DNA from: a bacterium
Lineage (GTDB): Bacteria > UBP14 > UBA6098 > JAFGQG01
Assembly (NCBI GenBank): GCA_016930435.1
Contig: JAFGGQ010000108.1
Span: 1 to 60,726, forward strand
DNA length: 60,726 nt
Direction of reading: 5' to 3'
Position 1 is the first letter of the stretch, and every line of letters begins with the position of its first letter. Shown here in pieces: positions 47,025 through 56,665 of this stretch. Below the pieces are notes generated by a model. That model had not been told where the DNA came from. It worked only from the letters and a program-made list of their open reading frames with translations, and made no database searches. Made by a program: the position numbers and the translations under genes.

Positions 47025-50000
47025 ATGAGAAAATTTACATTTTTGTTGTTTTTTTTAGGGTTATCCCTTTTGTTGTTTCCCGTTTTTGGCATGGCAAATC
47101 CTTCTCCGGAGATCACTCTTGATGAAGCCCTCCTGGATTATCCGGAGGACAGTGCTGCTTACCGGGCATGGAAGCAGAATTTCGCTTTGGAAGAGGCTTC
47201 ACGACACCCCCGGACTACTGCCCCAATGGCGTTATCCGTAAATAATGGCTATGTGGATTGCCAGATGTCCAATGGTACCGGCGCGGGTGCTTTTGAGGAG
47301 GGTGCCAGGCCTACCGGAGGGGGTTCATGGCTGAGATTAACCTACTACTATCCCTCGGTTCCATGGTCATTTTCCATTTATAAAATCGATAGTCACACCC
47401 CTGAGCAGGTTTACCGGACCGGACCGGATTGTGCCGCTATACCTGCCCCCAATTCTACTTATGTCTCAGGGGGAATTATCTATACTGTCTGGAATAACCG
47501 TTATGGCGTCAAGATCGTTCAAGAACTATCCTGTGTGGCATTGGGAGCGGTGCGCGGCGATAATGAACAGGTAAAATGCACTACCAAGTTCATCCCGGTG
47601 GATGGCAGTTGCCATAATTGCGGATGCCTGGTCTATTATGACACCAGGCTTAATAGCAATGATGGCGCTCCGATCTCTACCGCTTATGGTTATACGGGCC
47701 TTGCAGAGATATTTTTTGCTCCATCAATACCAAGTATCTGGCGAGCCTATGAACACGGGTACCCCCCCGGTGCCGGGGATCTGCAGGCCCTGGGCATCCT
47801 CGTGGGCTTTGAAGCTACAATGCCGGATGTGTTCTGGTGCGGCCGCTGGCCAGCATCATATATAAATGGCTGGGATGACTCATACTGGATTGCAGATGCC
47901 ACCGGCGATTTCGGATCTGATACCGCAACAATGGTCAAATGGTACCAGCGCAATGTCTGCCCCGGAGATACACTCGTATTCACTACATACTATGGAATCG
48001 GCGATATGGGCGAGTTCCCAATCGTACAGATCGTTCATACCCCGCCCGAATTCATCGCTACTTGCGTCGATGTTATCCCAAATCCCTTCACGATTAATGC
48101 CCAGATCTCCAATATCGGCAACGGCAATGCCTCCAATGTTAATGCAACCCTGAACCTCTCCGGTTCCGGGCTGTCACTGGTAAGCGGGGCTAATCCACAG
48201 AATCTGGGAACACTGGTTTCTTTTACCGGAATGAACACCGCCTCCTGGTCAGTAAGTATCCCCCCAAGCCGATATGGCACTACTGTTTGTTATGATATCA
48301 GCGTCAATTACCGAAACCCGGACTACTCGTATTCCACAGAAACCGAGACTTATTGTGTTGATATTCCGGAATTGTATGATGTCACAGCTACCGCAACCTC
48401 CGAATTGCCTTCTCTCTGTGCCGGGGAATGTACACGCCTGCACGCATTATACTCGGGGGGCGCCCCAGGCGGCACCGAGGAATGGTCCACTACATTCGAA
48501 CCTACTAACGGAGGATTCAGCGGAACCGGAAGCTGGGAATGGGGTAATCCCGATCAGTATTTCGACGTCTGGGACCTCGCTTTCGAAGGGCCATCCGATG
48601 CCTATTCAAATCCTAATTGCTGGGGGACTGATCTGGATTACATGTACGGAACGGATAATGCCAACTGGGTTTTAAACTCACCTGAGATCAGCCTTGTTTC
48701 AGCTGTCAACCCGGTTCTGACGTTCTATCACTACATGGATTGTGAGAGTTACTTTGATGGGGGCAATGTCAAGATATCCACCGATGGCGGGGGTTCCTGG
48801 ACCCTGATCAACCCGGTTGGTGGTTATCCCGAGGATGCCGCTTCTGGAAGCAATGCCGCAATACCCGGGCAAGCATGCTATTCCGCATCTACCGGGGGCT
48901 GGGTTCGGGCCGAATTCAACCTCAATGCCTATATCGGCAGAAATATCCGTATCCGGTTCCAATTCGGCACAGATTTTTCAGTCAATGATTACCCCGGCTG
49001 GTATATCGACAATTTCCGGATTACCGGACTGGGTTCAGCCTTCGAATCATTCCGATGGTGGCCATCAACCGGGCTATCCAGCACCACTGCCCCGGATCCC
49101 AATGCCTGTCCTACTACTACTACCACCTATTATGTGGAAGTTGATTTAGGTTATGGCTGTATCGATACCGCAATGGTGACCATTGTTGTAAATCCCTCAC
49201 CAACCGTGGTGGTTTATGACGCCTACCTGTGTGAGGGGGAATCAATCACTTTGACCGCCTATGCAAGTCCATCCACCGGGGTTACCTATTATTGGAGTCC
49301 GGGTGGTTACAATACGCCGGAGATCACCGTTAGTCCCAGCGTATCTACGGATTACATCGTAACCGTCTCCGCAGGAGGTTGTTTAGGAGTGGATACCGCA
49401 CATGTTATGGTATTTCCTTCGCCCACTGTAACCCTGAATACGGATACGATATGCGCTGGCGAGTATGCCCGTCTTGAGGCTACGGTTACCCCACCCGGTG
49501 GCACAGTCAGCTATTGGTGGGAACCCGGTGGTTATACAACCTCATCCATTGATGTAATGATAACCGAGACTACCCAGTTTGTAGTTTCCGTAATGCGTGA
49601 TGGCTGCCCGGGTGCTGATACTACAACCGTTTATGTAGAGCCTACTCCGTTGGTAACGGTTGAGTCCGAAAGCATCTGTGCCGGCGATGGCGCCCGGCTC
49701 GAAGCCACTGTAAGCCCTGCTGACGGCGACATTTCCTATTTCTGGGAACCCGGGGGCTATAATACCCCGTCTATAGATGTTTTTCCAACCGAAAATACCG
49801 CCTATACGGTTATGGTTACCCGAAATGGCTGCGCCTCACGTCCCGATACCGCAACGGTGTTCGTCAGCCCCCCGATATTCATCGACCCGGGAAGAGAAAA
49901 TACTATCATGATTGGCGAATGCGTTGAGCTTGGCGGAGCCCCTACTGCCACCGGAGGATTCCCGGGATTAAGTTACCAGTGGATTCCCACAGCCGGATTG

Positions 50001-53000
50001 GATGAACCTTCCTCACCCAATCCACGGGCTTGCCCACTGGATACCACAATCTATTGTGTGGTGGTCACCGATACTATCGGATGTTGGGACTCCGCATGCG
50101 TTACCATTATTGTCCTCTTCGACACCATCGGGCCCATAGCCGAGATAATTGAACCGCTGCCCGGAACCTTCTCCGCCTGTGAAGACCAACGTATTATAAT
50201 CGTCATTACCGATGATTACGGGGTAGATCGTACTACCCTTGAACTGCAGGTGGACAGGGATATCTATACAAATGATTCACCCGAAATAAGCTGGTCCGGA
50301 GATACCGTGTTCTTCACCCCACCCCTCGACTTCTGGGCGGATGGACAGGTGGTATCGGTCAGCCTCATCAGGGCGGATGACATATACGGCAATCCCCTGC
50401 AAAGAGCCCCTATCGAATGGACCTATACCATGGACTTCGCCCCACCCGTCGCCTGGGGAGAATTCCCGCCTGCCGATACCATTGTGACAACCTCCTCACC
50501 GGTGATCACTGTTTTCGTCGCTGATAGCGGATCAGGACTGGATTATAGCGAAATGGGCCTGTTTGTCAATGGCGTATATTATCCCTATGATACCACCGGA
50601 ATGCGGTTCGATCCGGTCAGCGGGGAACTTAATTTCGACCCCTCCGCGCTGGGGGTCCGGTTCAATGACGGTGATACAGTGGAAGTATGCCTGGTCGGAG
50701 CCCAGGATATGCCAGATTATTGCCGGCCGAACGTTATTATCGATTATTGCTGGGAATTCCATGTGGTTATTGCCGAACTTTATGCCCTGATTATCGAACC
50801 TTTCAACGGGGCTTATTCCGCCTGCGATGACCAGCGCATAATTATTGAACTGGTTAGCCCTTATACTATCGATACTACTACCATCGAACTTTTCGTGGAA
50901 GCTGAATTCTACGATATCTCCCATGAGTGGCTCACCTTCGAGTATGACAGCCTGCTTATTTTTCAACCGCCTGCAGCATACTGGATCGATGCCCAGGTCG
51001 TGGAAGTGGTACTTGCCCGTGCAGATGATATTTACGGATTCCCACTCGATGATTCACTCTCCTGGAGCTTTATTATTGACCTTTCACCCCCTGTATTAAC
51101 CAATCCCTCCCCGTTCACGGATGATGTGGTAGCCGACTCAACCCCATTGCTTTCCTTTGACCTGGCGGACTCATTGAGCGGTCTGGATGAGAGTACCCTG
51201 GAATTGACCATAGGAGGTTACACGGTGAGTATCGGGGACCCCGGCGTAAGCTGGGACGGCTCTCATTTCGAATTGGATTGCGAAACCGCCGGTATAACCT
51301 TCCGTGATAACGATACGGTAACCGTTTGCCTTTATGCCGAAGACTCCCCCGATTATTGCGACCCCAATATCCTGGATACATGCTGGACCTTTGTGGTTGT
51401 CCTCGCCGGCCCCATCGCTACTATACTTGAACCCCTGAATGACACCTACACCGCTTGCAATGACCAGTGCATTTACATAACCATTGTGGATGAAGATGGG
51501 GTGGATATAAGAACCATAGAGCTGGAAGTGAATTCCGTGGTCTATACCATCTCCACTCCGGAATTATCCTATTCAGGGGACACACTGATCTTCTGCCCTC
51601 TATTTCTCTGGGAGGATGGCGAGACAGTAAATGTCCACCTTTTGCAAGCCGATGATATCTGGGGTAATGGCCTGCAGAACCATCCCCTGTGGTTCTTTAT
51701 CGCCGATCTTTCAGAACCCCTCTTCGGAGGGGAGTGGCCCCTGAACAATAGCGTGGTGGCCGATCCCTATCAGGAGATCATGGTCTCCGCCTGGGATAGC
51801 CTGAGCGGACTCAGCGATTCCTCGATACTAATCACTGTCAACGGACTTCCTTATTCCCTTCTCACTCCTGGTATGTTCTTTAGCTGGGATTCCACGGGCG
51901 CTATCCCGGTGCTTTCGATTGAGGTTGAACCGGAGAGTCTGGGCCTGGAATTCGCCCACAATGAAACGGTATCGGTATGCATCTATGCCCATGATTCACC
52001 GGATTATTGTGCCCCTAATGATGGCCAGCAATGCTGGGAGTTCTCGGTAGATCTGCTCGGTCCCGTGGCTGACCTGGAATTTCCTTTTAATGGAGCCATA
52101 AGCTCCTGCGCTGACCAGGGCGCTATAATCACTATCCGGGACAGGGAAGAAGACCACGGGGTGGATACAGCCAGCCTGGTTTACCAGGTTACTGTTGCGG
52201 ATACCATTTTAGCCTATCCTGATTTCCGCTGGGAGCACCCGGAAACCCTCTTCTTTGAACCGTTTGCTCCGATCTGGAATAATAACGATTCGGTAACTGT
52301 CAGCCTTTTAGATGCCCGTGACTCGCTGGGGAATGGCCTGGATAGCCTGTACCGGTGGTGGTTCTGGGTGGACCTGGAGCATCCGTGGCTGATAAATACT
52401 TATCCCGCTCCAGGTGCCGAGATCGGCGATCTAAGCCCAACAATATCATTCGTTATGCTTGATAATCTTGCCGGCGTAGCCCTGGATTCCACCCGGATAA
52501 GCGTAAACGGTGTCTGGTATGAGTTGAGCGATCCGGCATTCTACCGGACTGATTCGCTTTATCGCTTTTCCTGCACCGCTGCCGGGATCCTTTTCGCAGG
52601 CGGCGACGCTGTTGAGATCTGCGTCCGTGGAATAGACTGGCCGGACCTCTGTGAACCCAATACACTGGATACCTGCTGGAATTTTGCCATACCCGTGGGA
52701 GGGCCCATCGGGATTATCATTGAACCCCTGAATAACACATATTCAGCCTGCCATGATCAAAATATACTGATGCTGGTACAGGACCCCGATGGTGTTCTCG
52801 ACAGTACCATAGTCCTGGAAGTGAATACCATATCATATACTACCTCCGATCCCGAACTCCGTTATGACGATGACACCCTGCGGTTCGTCCCCTCAGATTC
52901 CTGGACAAATGGCGATGTTGTTTCCGTTACCCTCCTCGCGGCAGATGATATTTATTTCAATCCGCTGGAAGCTGTAGTTAGCTGGAGTTTCATTATCGAC

Positions 53001-56000
53001 CTTACTCCCCCGGTGGTAACCGGTATCAGCCCCGTACCGGGGAGCGTAATCTATACTACCTGCCCTATCCTGGAATTTGATTTGACCGACGCCCTGAGCG
53101 GATTGGATGAAAGTTCGGTATCGGTGGAGATTAATGCCCGGTCATTCCGGTTGACCGATCCTTATGTGGATTGGGATGGATCGGGCTTCAGTCTTGATCT
53201 CTGTGCGGCGGGATTCGATTTCTCGGGGGGAGATGTTTTGAATATCTGCCTTTATGCCGGGGATTCACCGGATTATTGCCCACCCAATGTTCTGGATACC
53301 TGCTGGACCGTTCGTATTGCCGGCGGGGGGCCCATTGCAGCTATAATCAGTCCATTGAACGAAACCTTCACCGCCTGTAATCCCGAAACAATTTACGTTT
53401 CGCTCTTTGATTCCAACGGGGTGGACGATACTACTATTAACCTAATGGTAAATGGCACGGACTACTCTATCGGGGATGATGAACTGAATTATGAGGACGA
53501 CCTTTTAATTTTTACCGGCGGCACACATTTCTGGGCGGATGGAGATGTTGTGTCAGTGCAGCTAACCCGGGCTGATGATATACTGGGCAATCCCCTGGAA
53601 ACCCCCCTTAGCTGGACCTTCACGGTGGATTATTCCCCTCCCTACCATTTTGATGAGCACCCTGGCATCGGAACAGTTGTTGAAGATTTCTCACCTCTGA
53701 TCTGGTTTTCCCTGACGGATGACCTTTCCGGCCTGGATAGCGCTACGGTGACGGTTAGCATAAACGGCATCTGGTATGACCTTGAGGAAGATGCTCTATG
53801 GTGGGGTTCCGAAGAAATTTATTTTGATCCTGACCTGGTGCCCGTTGAATTCCCTCCGGGCTCGGTTGTGGAAGTATGTGTTTCCGCTTATGATCTGCCT
53901 GATTATTGCGATCCCAATCACTCTCTGGATTGCTGGGAGTTTGATATCGCACGGGGCGGTCCGGTGGCAGCTATTATCAACCCCTTTCCCAATACCTATT
54001 CCGCCTGCGAAGATCAGGGTATTATCGTCTCTATCGTTGATTCAAATGGCGTGGTGCCTTCTACCATACAACTCGAAGTTAATTCGGTAGTCTATACCGT
54101 TGATGATGACGAACTGACCTTCGAGGATGATCTCCTGACCTTTATCCCGGAACCCTATTTTGAAGACGGAATGACCATTCACGTCCATTTGTTGGCGGCC
54201 GAGGATTCCATTGGGAACACCCTTGAAACTGATCTGGAGTGGGAATTTATTATGGACCTCTCACCCCCGGCGGCCTGGGAATTGACCCCTGCCGGAGGCA
54301 GTGTAGTTAGCGAGCCCTCTCCCTCAATCAGTTTCAGAATTGTAGATATCCTGAGCGGTCTGGCAGAAAGCTCGGTTACATTGACCGTTGCGGGAACCCC
54401 ATTCGACGTTCTCTCTTCCTGCGTTTACTGGGATGGGGAACTGTTTGAACTGAATACCGGTTGCGCTGGTTTGTCCTGGCCGGGCGGTACACGAATAGAG
54501 GCTTGCCTCACAGCCTGGGATCTGCCCGATTATTGTGATCCTAATACATTGGAAGTATGCTGGTATTTTAATATCGCTACCGGCGGCCCGGTAGCCGAAA
54601 TAGTTATCCCATTCGATGGCGCTATCTCTGCCTGTGAAGACCAGGAGATACACATCTACCTGTTCGATATCGATGGGGTGGATCCTGCTACTATCGAACT
54701 GCATATCGGCGATTCTATATATTCTATTGATGATGACCGGTTGAGCTACCTGGGTGATACCCTCTTCTTCATACCCGGGTCGGGTTACTGGATGGATAAC
54801 CAGGTTGTACCGGTAGCCCTTACTGCCGCGGATGACCTCCTGGGCAATGGCCTGGAGGCCGCGCCCGTTGAAGGTGTTTTCTATCTGGACCTTTCCGGGC
54901 CGGTGACTTCCAACTTCCTCCCCGATGATGGCGCTGATATCTATGACTGGCAACAGCTTATTCAGGTGGACCTCGCGGATAATCTGCTGGGAGTGGATCC
55001 CGCCAGCATTAATCTTCAATTAGAAGGGGTTTACCGGGCAACGGTTCCCCTGCTTTTGAACCTTAGCAATGCAGGATTAGCCTGGGACGGAAGCACCATT
55101 ACGCTGGATCCATCGTCCGTCGATGATGCCGCATGGGGTATAGTTTACCTCCCCCAGGAAGATTCACTTACCGGAACCGGAATATACTTCCCTGAATTTG
55201 ACTCGATCAGGGTAACAGTATATGCCAGGGATAACGAACCCGATTACTGCGAGCCCAATTATATCGAGGGGATCAATTACTGGGCATTTTATATCCCGGA
55301 TGATGACTTGATGGGCCCCCGTTATGCTGAGTTTGCACCACTTTACCGGCCAACCCGGATCCCATTCGAGATATCCTGCAACCTCATAGATTCCTCCGGA
55401 ATATGGGGTGATAGTGTTTATACAATCTATCAGGATAATCGCGGATCAAGAACAGATACCATAAACCTGGAAGCTGCACCCGGGGCGGATACCGCTGTTG
55501 TGAACGGCGAATATGTCATCAGTTTTCTTTCCAGTGAAAATCTACCCGCTTTTCCGGATACTTGCACGGTGAAATTTGTGGTCTATGCTTACGACAATGA
55601 TCATGATTTTCTGAATCCCCTGGACCGAACCCAAACCCTCGATTCATTCTATGTAATGATACTGCAGGGCCCTACTGCAAACGTGATCGAGCCGCTTCCT
55701 ATGACCATAACTTCCTGCGCGGACCAGCGCATCCTGATCACCCTTTACGACGAGGATGGCGTCGATCCATCTACAATTAATCTGCACGTAGAAGCGGACA
55801 GCTATAATATTGACCATAATTGGCTGGAGTATTTCGAAGCGGAAAGCCTGTTAGTATTCACACCGGATTTTGCCCTGTTCTCTAACGAGCAATTGGTTGA
55901 TGTCTCTATTGTAAACGTGGAGGATAACCTGGGAAATCCAATGTGGGATACCCTTGCCTGGAGCTTCTATGTTGACCTCGAAGCCCCTGTCTGTTCACTG

Positions 56001-56621
56001 GAATATCCCTATGTTGGGATGATGCTTCAGGATCCCAACCCTATTATTGAGATCCGTGTTGATGACAATCTGGCTGGAGTCTGGCCGGATACAATCAGCC
56101 TGAATATAAACGGATTGGATTATACCGTCGCCGATGACGGTATTTACTGGTATTTCGATGATGACAACATAAATGGAAATTTAGTGGTGAACAGCGAAGC
56201 GGCCTCGGTTTACTTCGCCCCCGGGGATACCGTCAATATCAGGTTGAGGGTGGGAGATAAACCGGATTACTGCGCTCCCAATATGTCCCGGTGGGATTGG
56301 TGGTTTACCATCGAACCCAGGGTCTCCTGCTACGCCGCTCCCAATCCCTTTACACCGAATAACGATAATTACAATGATTATATACTCTTTCATTATCCAA
56401 GGATGTTCAGCACCGATGCGAATGTCTCCATCTATGATCTCCGGAATGTAAAGGTATGGGAAAAAACTGTCCCAAGTGTAAATGAGATCACCGATTATCT
56501 TGAACGCACCTGGGATGGGCGGGATACCAAGGGGAAAATCCTGCCGGAGGGGATTTATATCTATGTGCTCCAGGTGGAAGGCAAGGTGGAATGTACCGGT
56601 TCCATTATTTTGGCTCGTTAA
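47025..56621 (+). CDS. giant secreted protein with nine A-B Ig-like modules and gliding/FlgD-type C-terminus
   Basis: A 3198-residue extracellular protein. I start at 47025 (signal peptide MRKFTFLLFFLGLSLLLFPV; GGAG 9 bases upstream); an in-frame ATG at 46992 would add 11 residues. In order: an unrecognised N-terminal region (to about 340), a CARDB-like stretch, and an immune inhibitor A/MAM-like domain (about 485-672). Three or four PKD/Ig-like repeats follow (about 718-1030), with the recurring ICAG and YWWEPGGY motifs. Nine tandem A-B modules cover residues 1036-3098. The C-terminal domain has YAAPNPFTPNNDNYNDYI, VSIYDLRNVKVWEKT and WDGRDTKGKILPEGIYIYVL, like the gliding-associated/FlgD-Ig type. 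It probably serves as a surface adhesin or scaffold; function not established. The next gene begins 44 bases later. Confidence 0.86.
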   Translation: MRKFTFLLFFLGLSLLLFPVFGMANPSPEITLDEALLDYPEDSAAYRAWKQNFALEEASRHPRTTAPMALSVNNGYVDCQMSNGTGAGAFEEGARPTGGGSWLRLTYYYPSVPWSFSIYKIDSHTPEQVYRTGPDCAAIPAPNSTYVSGGIIYTVWNNRYGVKIVQELSCVALGAVRGDNEQVKCTTKFIPVDGSCHNCGCLVYYDTRLNSNDGAPISTAYGYTGLAEIFFAPSIPSIWRAYEHGYPPGAGDLQALGILVGFEATMPDVFWCGRWPASYINGWDDSYWIADATGDFGSDTATMVKWYQRNVCPGDTLVFTTYYGIGDMGEFPIVQIVHTPPEFIATCVDVIPNPFTINAQISNIGNGNASNVNATLNLSGSGLSLVSGANPQNLGTLVSFTGMNTASWSVSIPPSRYGTTVCYDISVNYRNPDYSYSTETETYCVDIPELYDVTATATSELPSLCAGECTRLHALYSGGAPGGTEEWSTTFEPTNGGFSGTGSWEWGNPDQYFDVWDLAFEGPSDAYSNPNCWGTDLDYMYGTDNANWVLNSPEISLVSAVNPVLTFYHYMDCESYFDGGNVKISTDGGGSWTLINPVGGYPEDAASGSNAAIPGQACYSASTGGWVRAEFNLNAYIGRNIRIRFQFGTDFSVNDYPGWYIDNFRITGLGSAFESFRWWPSTGLSSTTAPDPNACPTTTTTYYVEVDLGYGCIDTAMVTIVVNPSPTVVVYDAYLCEGESITLTAYASPSTGVTYYWSPGGYNTPEITVSPSVSTDYIVTVSAGGCLGVDTAHVMVFPSPTVTLNTDTICAGEYARLEATVTPPGGTVSYWWEPGGYTTSSIDVMITETTQFVVSVMRDGCPGADTTTVYVEPTPLVTVESESICAGDGARLEATVSPADGDISYFWEPGGYNTPSIDVFPTENTAYTVMVTRNGCASRPDTATVFVSPPIFIDPGRENTIMIGECVELGGAPTATGGFPGLSYQWIPTAGLDEPSSPNPRACPLDTTIYCVVVTDTIGCWDSACVTIIVLFDTIGPIAEIIEPLPGTFSACEDQRIIIVITDDYGVDRTTLELQVDRDIYTNDSPEISWSGDTVFFTPPLDFWADGQVVSVSLIRADDIYGNPLQRAPIEWTYTMDFAPPVAWGEFPPADTIVTTSSPVITVFVADSGSGLDYSEMGLFVNGVYYPYDTTGMRFDPVSGELNFDPSALGVRFNDGDTVEVCLVGAQDMPDYCRPNVIIDYCWEFHVVIAELYALIIEPFNGAYSACDDQRIIIELVSPYTIDTTTIELFVEAEFYDISHEWLTFEYDSLLIFQPPAAYWIDAQVVEVVLARADDIYGFPLDDSLSWSFIIDLSPPVLTNPSPFTDDVVADSTPLLSFDLADSLSGLDESTLELTIGGYTVSIGDPGVSWDGSHFELDCETAGITFRDNDTVTVCLYAEDSPDYCDPNILDTCWTFVVVLAGPIATILEPLNDTYTACNDQCIYITIVDEDGVDIRTIELEVNSVVYTISTPELSYSGDTLIFCPLFLWEDGETVNVHLLQADDIWGNGLQNHPLWFFIADLSEPLFGGEWPLNNSVVADPYQEIMVSAWDSLSGLSDSSILITVNGLPYSLLTPGMFFSWDSTGAIPVLSIEVEPESLGLEFAHNETVSVCIYAHDSPDYCAPNDGQQCWEFSVDLLGPVADLEFPFNGAISSCADQGAIITIRDREEDHGVDTASLVYQVTVADTILAYPDFRWEHPETLFFEPFAPIWNNNDSVTVSLLDARDSLGNGLDSLYRWWFWVDLEHPWLINTYPAPGAEIGDLSPTISFVMLDNLAGVALDSTRISVNGVWYELSDPAFYRTDSLYRFSCTAAGILFAGGDAVEICVRGIDWPDLCEPNTLDTCWNFAIPVGGPIGIIIEPLNNTYSACHDQNILMLVQDPDGVLDSTIVLEVNTISYTTSDPELRYDDDTLRFVPSDSWTNGDVVSVTLLAADDIYFNPLEAVVSWSFIIDLTPPVVTGISPVPGSVIYTTCPILEFDLTDALSGLDESSVSVEINARSFRLTDPYVDWDGSGFSLDLCAAGFDFSGGDVLNICLYAGDSPDYCPPNVLDTCWTVRIAGGGPIAAIISPLNETFTACNPETIYVSLFDSNGVDDTTINLMVNGTDYSIGDDELNYEDDLLIFTGGTHFWADGDVVSVQLTRADDILGNPLETPLSWTFTVDYSPPYHFDEHPGIGTVVEDFSPLIWFSLTDDLSGLDSATVTVSINGIWYDLEEDALWWGSEEIYFDPDLVPVEFPPGSVVEVCVSAYDLPDYCDPNHSLDCWEFDIARGGPVAAIINPFPNTYSACEDQGIIVSIVDSNGVVPSTIQLEVNSVVYTVDDDELTFEDDLLTFIPEPYFEDGMTIHVHLLAAEDSIGNTLETDLEWEFIMDLSPPAAWELTPAGGSVVSEPSPSISFRIVDILSGLAESSVTLTVAGTPFDVLSSCVYWDGELFELNTGCAGLSWPGGTRIEACLTAWDLPDYCDPNTLEVCWYFNIATGGPVAEIVIPFDGAISACEDQEIHIYLFDIDGVDPATIELHIGDSIYSIDDDRLSYLGDTLFFIPGSGYWMDNQVVPVALTAADDLLGNGLEAAPVEGVFYLDLSGPVTSNFLPDDGADIYDWQQLIQVDLADNLLGVDPASINLQLEGVYRATVPLLLNLSNAGLAWDGSTITLDPSSVDDAAWGIVYLPQEDSLTGTGIYFPEFDSIRVTVYARDNEPDYCEPNYIEGINYWAFYIPDDDLMGPRYAEFAPLYRPTRIPFEISCNLIDSSGIWGDSVYTIYQDNRGSRTDTINLEAAPGADTAVVNGEYVISFLSSENLPAFPDTCTVKFVVYAYDNDHDFLNPLDRTQTLDSFYVMILQGPTANVIEPLPMTITSCADQRILITLYDEDGVDPSTINLHVEADSYNIDHNWLEYFEAESLLVFTPDFALFSNEQLVDVSIVNVEDNLGNPMWDTLAWSFYVDLEAPVCSLEYPYVGMMLQDPNPIIEIRVDDNLAGVWPDTISLNINGLDYTVADDGIYWYFDDDNINGNLVVNSEAASVYFAPGDTVNIRLRVGDKPDYCAPNMSRWDWWFTIEPRVSCYAAPNPFTPNNDNYNDYILFHYPRMFSTDANVSIYDLRNVKVWEKTVPSVNEITDYLERTWDGRDTKGKILPEGIYIYVLQVEGKVECTGSIILAR
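50130..56322 (+). repeat. nine tandem A-B protein modules
   Basis: Each module has an A domain opening with ...N-x-(T/A)-(Y/I/F)-(S/T)-AC-x-DQ and a B domain ending D-x-PDYC-x-PN...CW-x-F. The A-domain cysteine codons lie at 50178, 50823, 51456, 52107, 52749, 53376, 54006, 54633 and 55716. The spacings are 645, 633, 651, 642, 627, 630, 627 and 1083 bases, all multiples of three. The long last interval includes an unrelated insert (about 55310-55660). A tenth copy lies in the next gene (cysteine codon at 58610). The DNA copies are well diverged. Confidence 0.88.
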
Positions 56622-56665
56622 TTTGTGTTCTGATTATAACGGAATCAAGGGTTAGGAGTTGATCA

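Noticed and set aside
54324-55019. Antisense open frame of 231 codons opposite the 3198-residue protein
   Set aside because: Falls inside the tandem modules, no ribosome site, no recognisable motif; a by-product of composition.
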